Source: Brachycybe producta
Lineage: Eukaryota; Arthropoda; Diplopoda; Playtdesmida; Andrognathidae
NCBI GenBank assembly: GCA_036925085.1
Contig: JAUPFP010000015.1
Coordinates: forward strand, 2,701,426-2,765,425
Reading direction: 5' to 3'
Length of the DNA stretch: 64,000 nt
Shown one piece after another: positions 62,381 through 64,000 of this stretch; position 1 is the stretch's first letter; every line of letters starts with the position of its first letter. The translations under genes and the position numbers were made by a program. Under the pieces are notes generated by a model. The model was not told where the DNA came from and made no database searches. It was given only the letters and a program-made list of their open reading frames with translations.

Positions 62381-62654
62381 AGTACTTTCTAAAAACTTTA
62401 TAAAATTTGAAAAAAAAAAAATTGATAAATTTTTGTAAAGTATATTATTTCATACTTACTTTCTTTAGTGTATGGTCTACAGATAACTGTTATTTTTATA
62501 ATTTTTTCTATCTAACTTATTTAACTTCAAGGGTTTTCTTTTATTATAGACATACACACCATGTTACTGCTACTTAGAGAAACGGTCCATTATTGAGTGT
62601 ATTTCAATATTTAATATATAACAAAAAAAAGCTAAAAATGAAGCTATATATGTG

Positions 62655-62842
62655 GTAGTGAAATTTGCAGCACAGGGAAATTTGCAGCCGCGTCATGGCT
62701 CCGCCCTTGTCATGACGACTGGTAACTTCTAATTGGCTGGTTATGAAGTCTGACGTCATAACCAGCCAAATGAGCCAATTAGAAGTTATCAGTCGTCATG
62801 ACATGGGCGGAGCCATGACGCGGCTGCAAATTTCACTACCAA
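62655..62842. mobile_element. Near-perfect foldback element, ~188 bp
   Basis: Left arm GGTAGTGAAATTTGCAG ... CCGCGTCATGGCTCCGCCC, right arm GGGCGGAGCCATGACGCGG ... CTGCAAATTTCACTACC. The stem is about 80 bp with few mismatches; the left arm has an extra 17-base CACAGGGAAATTTGCAG duplicate. TGACGTCA and ATTGGCT motifs lie near the centre. Absent from the matching place upstream of copy C (about 56370). Confidence 0.85.
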
Positions 62843-62844
62843 AT

Positions 62845-62851
62845 ATATATA

Positions 62852-62908
<57 letters not shown>
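62845..62908. repeat. (TA)n microsatellite
   Basis: About 25-30 TA units directly after the foldback element. Confidence 0.9.
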
Positions 62909-62911
<3 letters not shown>

Positions 62912-63240
62912 CTTACACATGTGTTAAAATAAATCACTCTTATGCTAAACATCATTTTGGCATAAAATTAAAATAAAATATAAGTAAGCAATAAATACAT
63001 TATTACTCTATTATAAACAAAAACAGCAGACGATTCCTGATAGAAAATGGCGGTCGTTCTATTGAGTAACATGCGACTTTTCTCCCCTGATACAAAATGT
63101 TGAGAAGGCTCCTTATTTGAGCTCTAAAATTTATTTAATGAACAATAAATAAAAGTGAAATTTTATATTCTTGCAATTACGATTTCCTTCTTTGAAATCT
63201 TCTTATCAAGGCCAAAAGTATCATCACACAATTAATCAAT

Positions 63241-64000
63241 GGGTCAAGGGGCAAAGAGTAAGTTGTTGATCACTGATCAAAATTGACTGTTAAGTTTGTA
63301 TTGATCATGATTGCTCACTGAATACATTATTTGGTCTTAAAAACGGTCCATTCATTCATCATGTATCATAAATAGCAACCTATTATTTTATTAAAAGACC
63401 GCCATTTTCTTTCAGGGTTATTTTTGCCATTTTTTAGTAAAAAAAAATGCAGTTTATCAAACTATTTCGATTTATGTCCGAAATTATTGTTCAACCATAT
63501 GTCAACAATGCCATGTTTGCATTTCATTTGTAATTTTAATTTTCAATTGATATTCAAAGTATAATAAATTAATTATTATTACAAATGGACCGTTTTTCTT
63601 AGCAGCCATAAGAAATTATATTTAAGTATATTCTTAATGGTATAATAGTCTTATGGTTTATCATGTAGCCTATGAGATTTACAGGCTTATAATTTATAAA
63701 GCTTTCAAGTTTTCAAACAAAGAAAACAACTGATCATTTTAACTTCACAAAACAAGGAACATACCTTTTTAGACTATTGTTCAAAACTAATTGTTTCCTA
63801 TGTATAGCTTAGTTTGCCCAGAAATCTCTTGTGAAATAAAAAAACAAAACAAAGTTAAGAAGTTTGAAATTATTAGAAATTTATTTATTTAAATACATTT
63901 TTAGTGTTTACATTGATTATTTTTAAAAAAAGAACGGAATAAAGGGAAAAACCAACTAATTGAAACATTATGTTCTTCTAATATGAATTCATAAACAATA
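63241..64000. other. Right-edge intergenic with small inverted-repeat element
   Basis: CTTAAAAACGGTCCATTC at 63336-63353 and its complement-like AAATGGACCGTTTTTCTTAG at 63583-63602 bracket a 265-bp AT-rich element. Nothing recognised after it. Confidence 0.5.

Larger units (their letters stand above)
57553..63240. repeat. Segmental duplication unit 2 (contains AADAT copy D)
   Basis: Collinear with 51028-56725 from TAGATAATAAAACGAACGGA through the gene to CAGACGATTCCTGATAGAAA (63026, matching 56500) and GGCTCCTTATTTGAGCT (63106, matching 56581). Confidence 0.85.

Overview
This is an intron-rich, AT-rich animal genome window. Intron-exon structures are consistent with GT-AG splicing and phases check out across every gene I reconstructed. 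A (CCTAA)n tract, which is the arthropod-type TTAGG telomere repeat in reverse, sits inside a foldback element. Together with intron sizes of mostly 50-500 bp and a set of non-vertebrate-looking proteins, it points to an invertebrate, most likely an arthropod. I cannot fix the species.

Layout. At the left edge (1-1023, minus) is the 5' part of a FAXDC2-like membrane fatty-acid-hydroxylase-family gene. Next come three compact plus-strand genes, all reconstructed in full: ribosomal protein L31 (CDS 2441-2974, 124 aa, with a TOP-like noncoding first exon), the alpha subunit of collagen prolyl 4-hydroxylase (6496-9752, 14 exons, 539 aa) and the spindle-checkpoint protein MAD2 (11625-12817, 5 exons, 204 aa, with an E2F-type site upstream). 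From 12.8 to 36.7 kb I see no protein-coding gene. That stretch holds miniature inverted-repeat transposons (MITEs), foldbacks, a dead non-LTR retrotransposon fragment, local duplications and one striking pair of RFX-type X-boxes. A single-exon gene for a 571-aa single-pass membrane protein follows (36711-38426, plus).

The right part is a minus-strand metabolic cluster: an omega-class glutathione S-transferase (41705-44288, 5 exons, 244 aa), then a tandem array of kynurenine/alpha-aminoadipate aminotransferase (AADAT/KAT II-like) copies. Copy A (44980-45842) is a 3' half only. Copy B (46413-49443) is intact, 419 aa. Copy C (51299-55774) is a full-length pseudogene with many lesions. Copy D (57814-62033) is intact, 426 aa. 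C and D are two halves of a ~5.7 kb tandem duplication; copy A and the 3' half of B come from a separate ~1.4 kb duplication that also carried GST-omega upstream sequence. Copies C and D share two consecutive GC-AG introns.

Repeat naming used below. Family A: ~300 bp MITE with ~70-bp inverted ends beginning TAGGGCTCGGATTTTTATGC. Family B: ~330 bp palindromic MITE with outer ends like TTAAGGTGGTTTTA and an inner motif ACTAGAAGGGTAGCTCAATC. Family C: ~500-560 bp element ending in AAGGTGGCTGAGTAGATATT with a family-B-like core. The members overlap genes only in introns and flanks.
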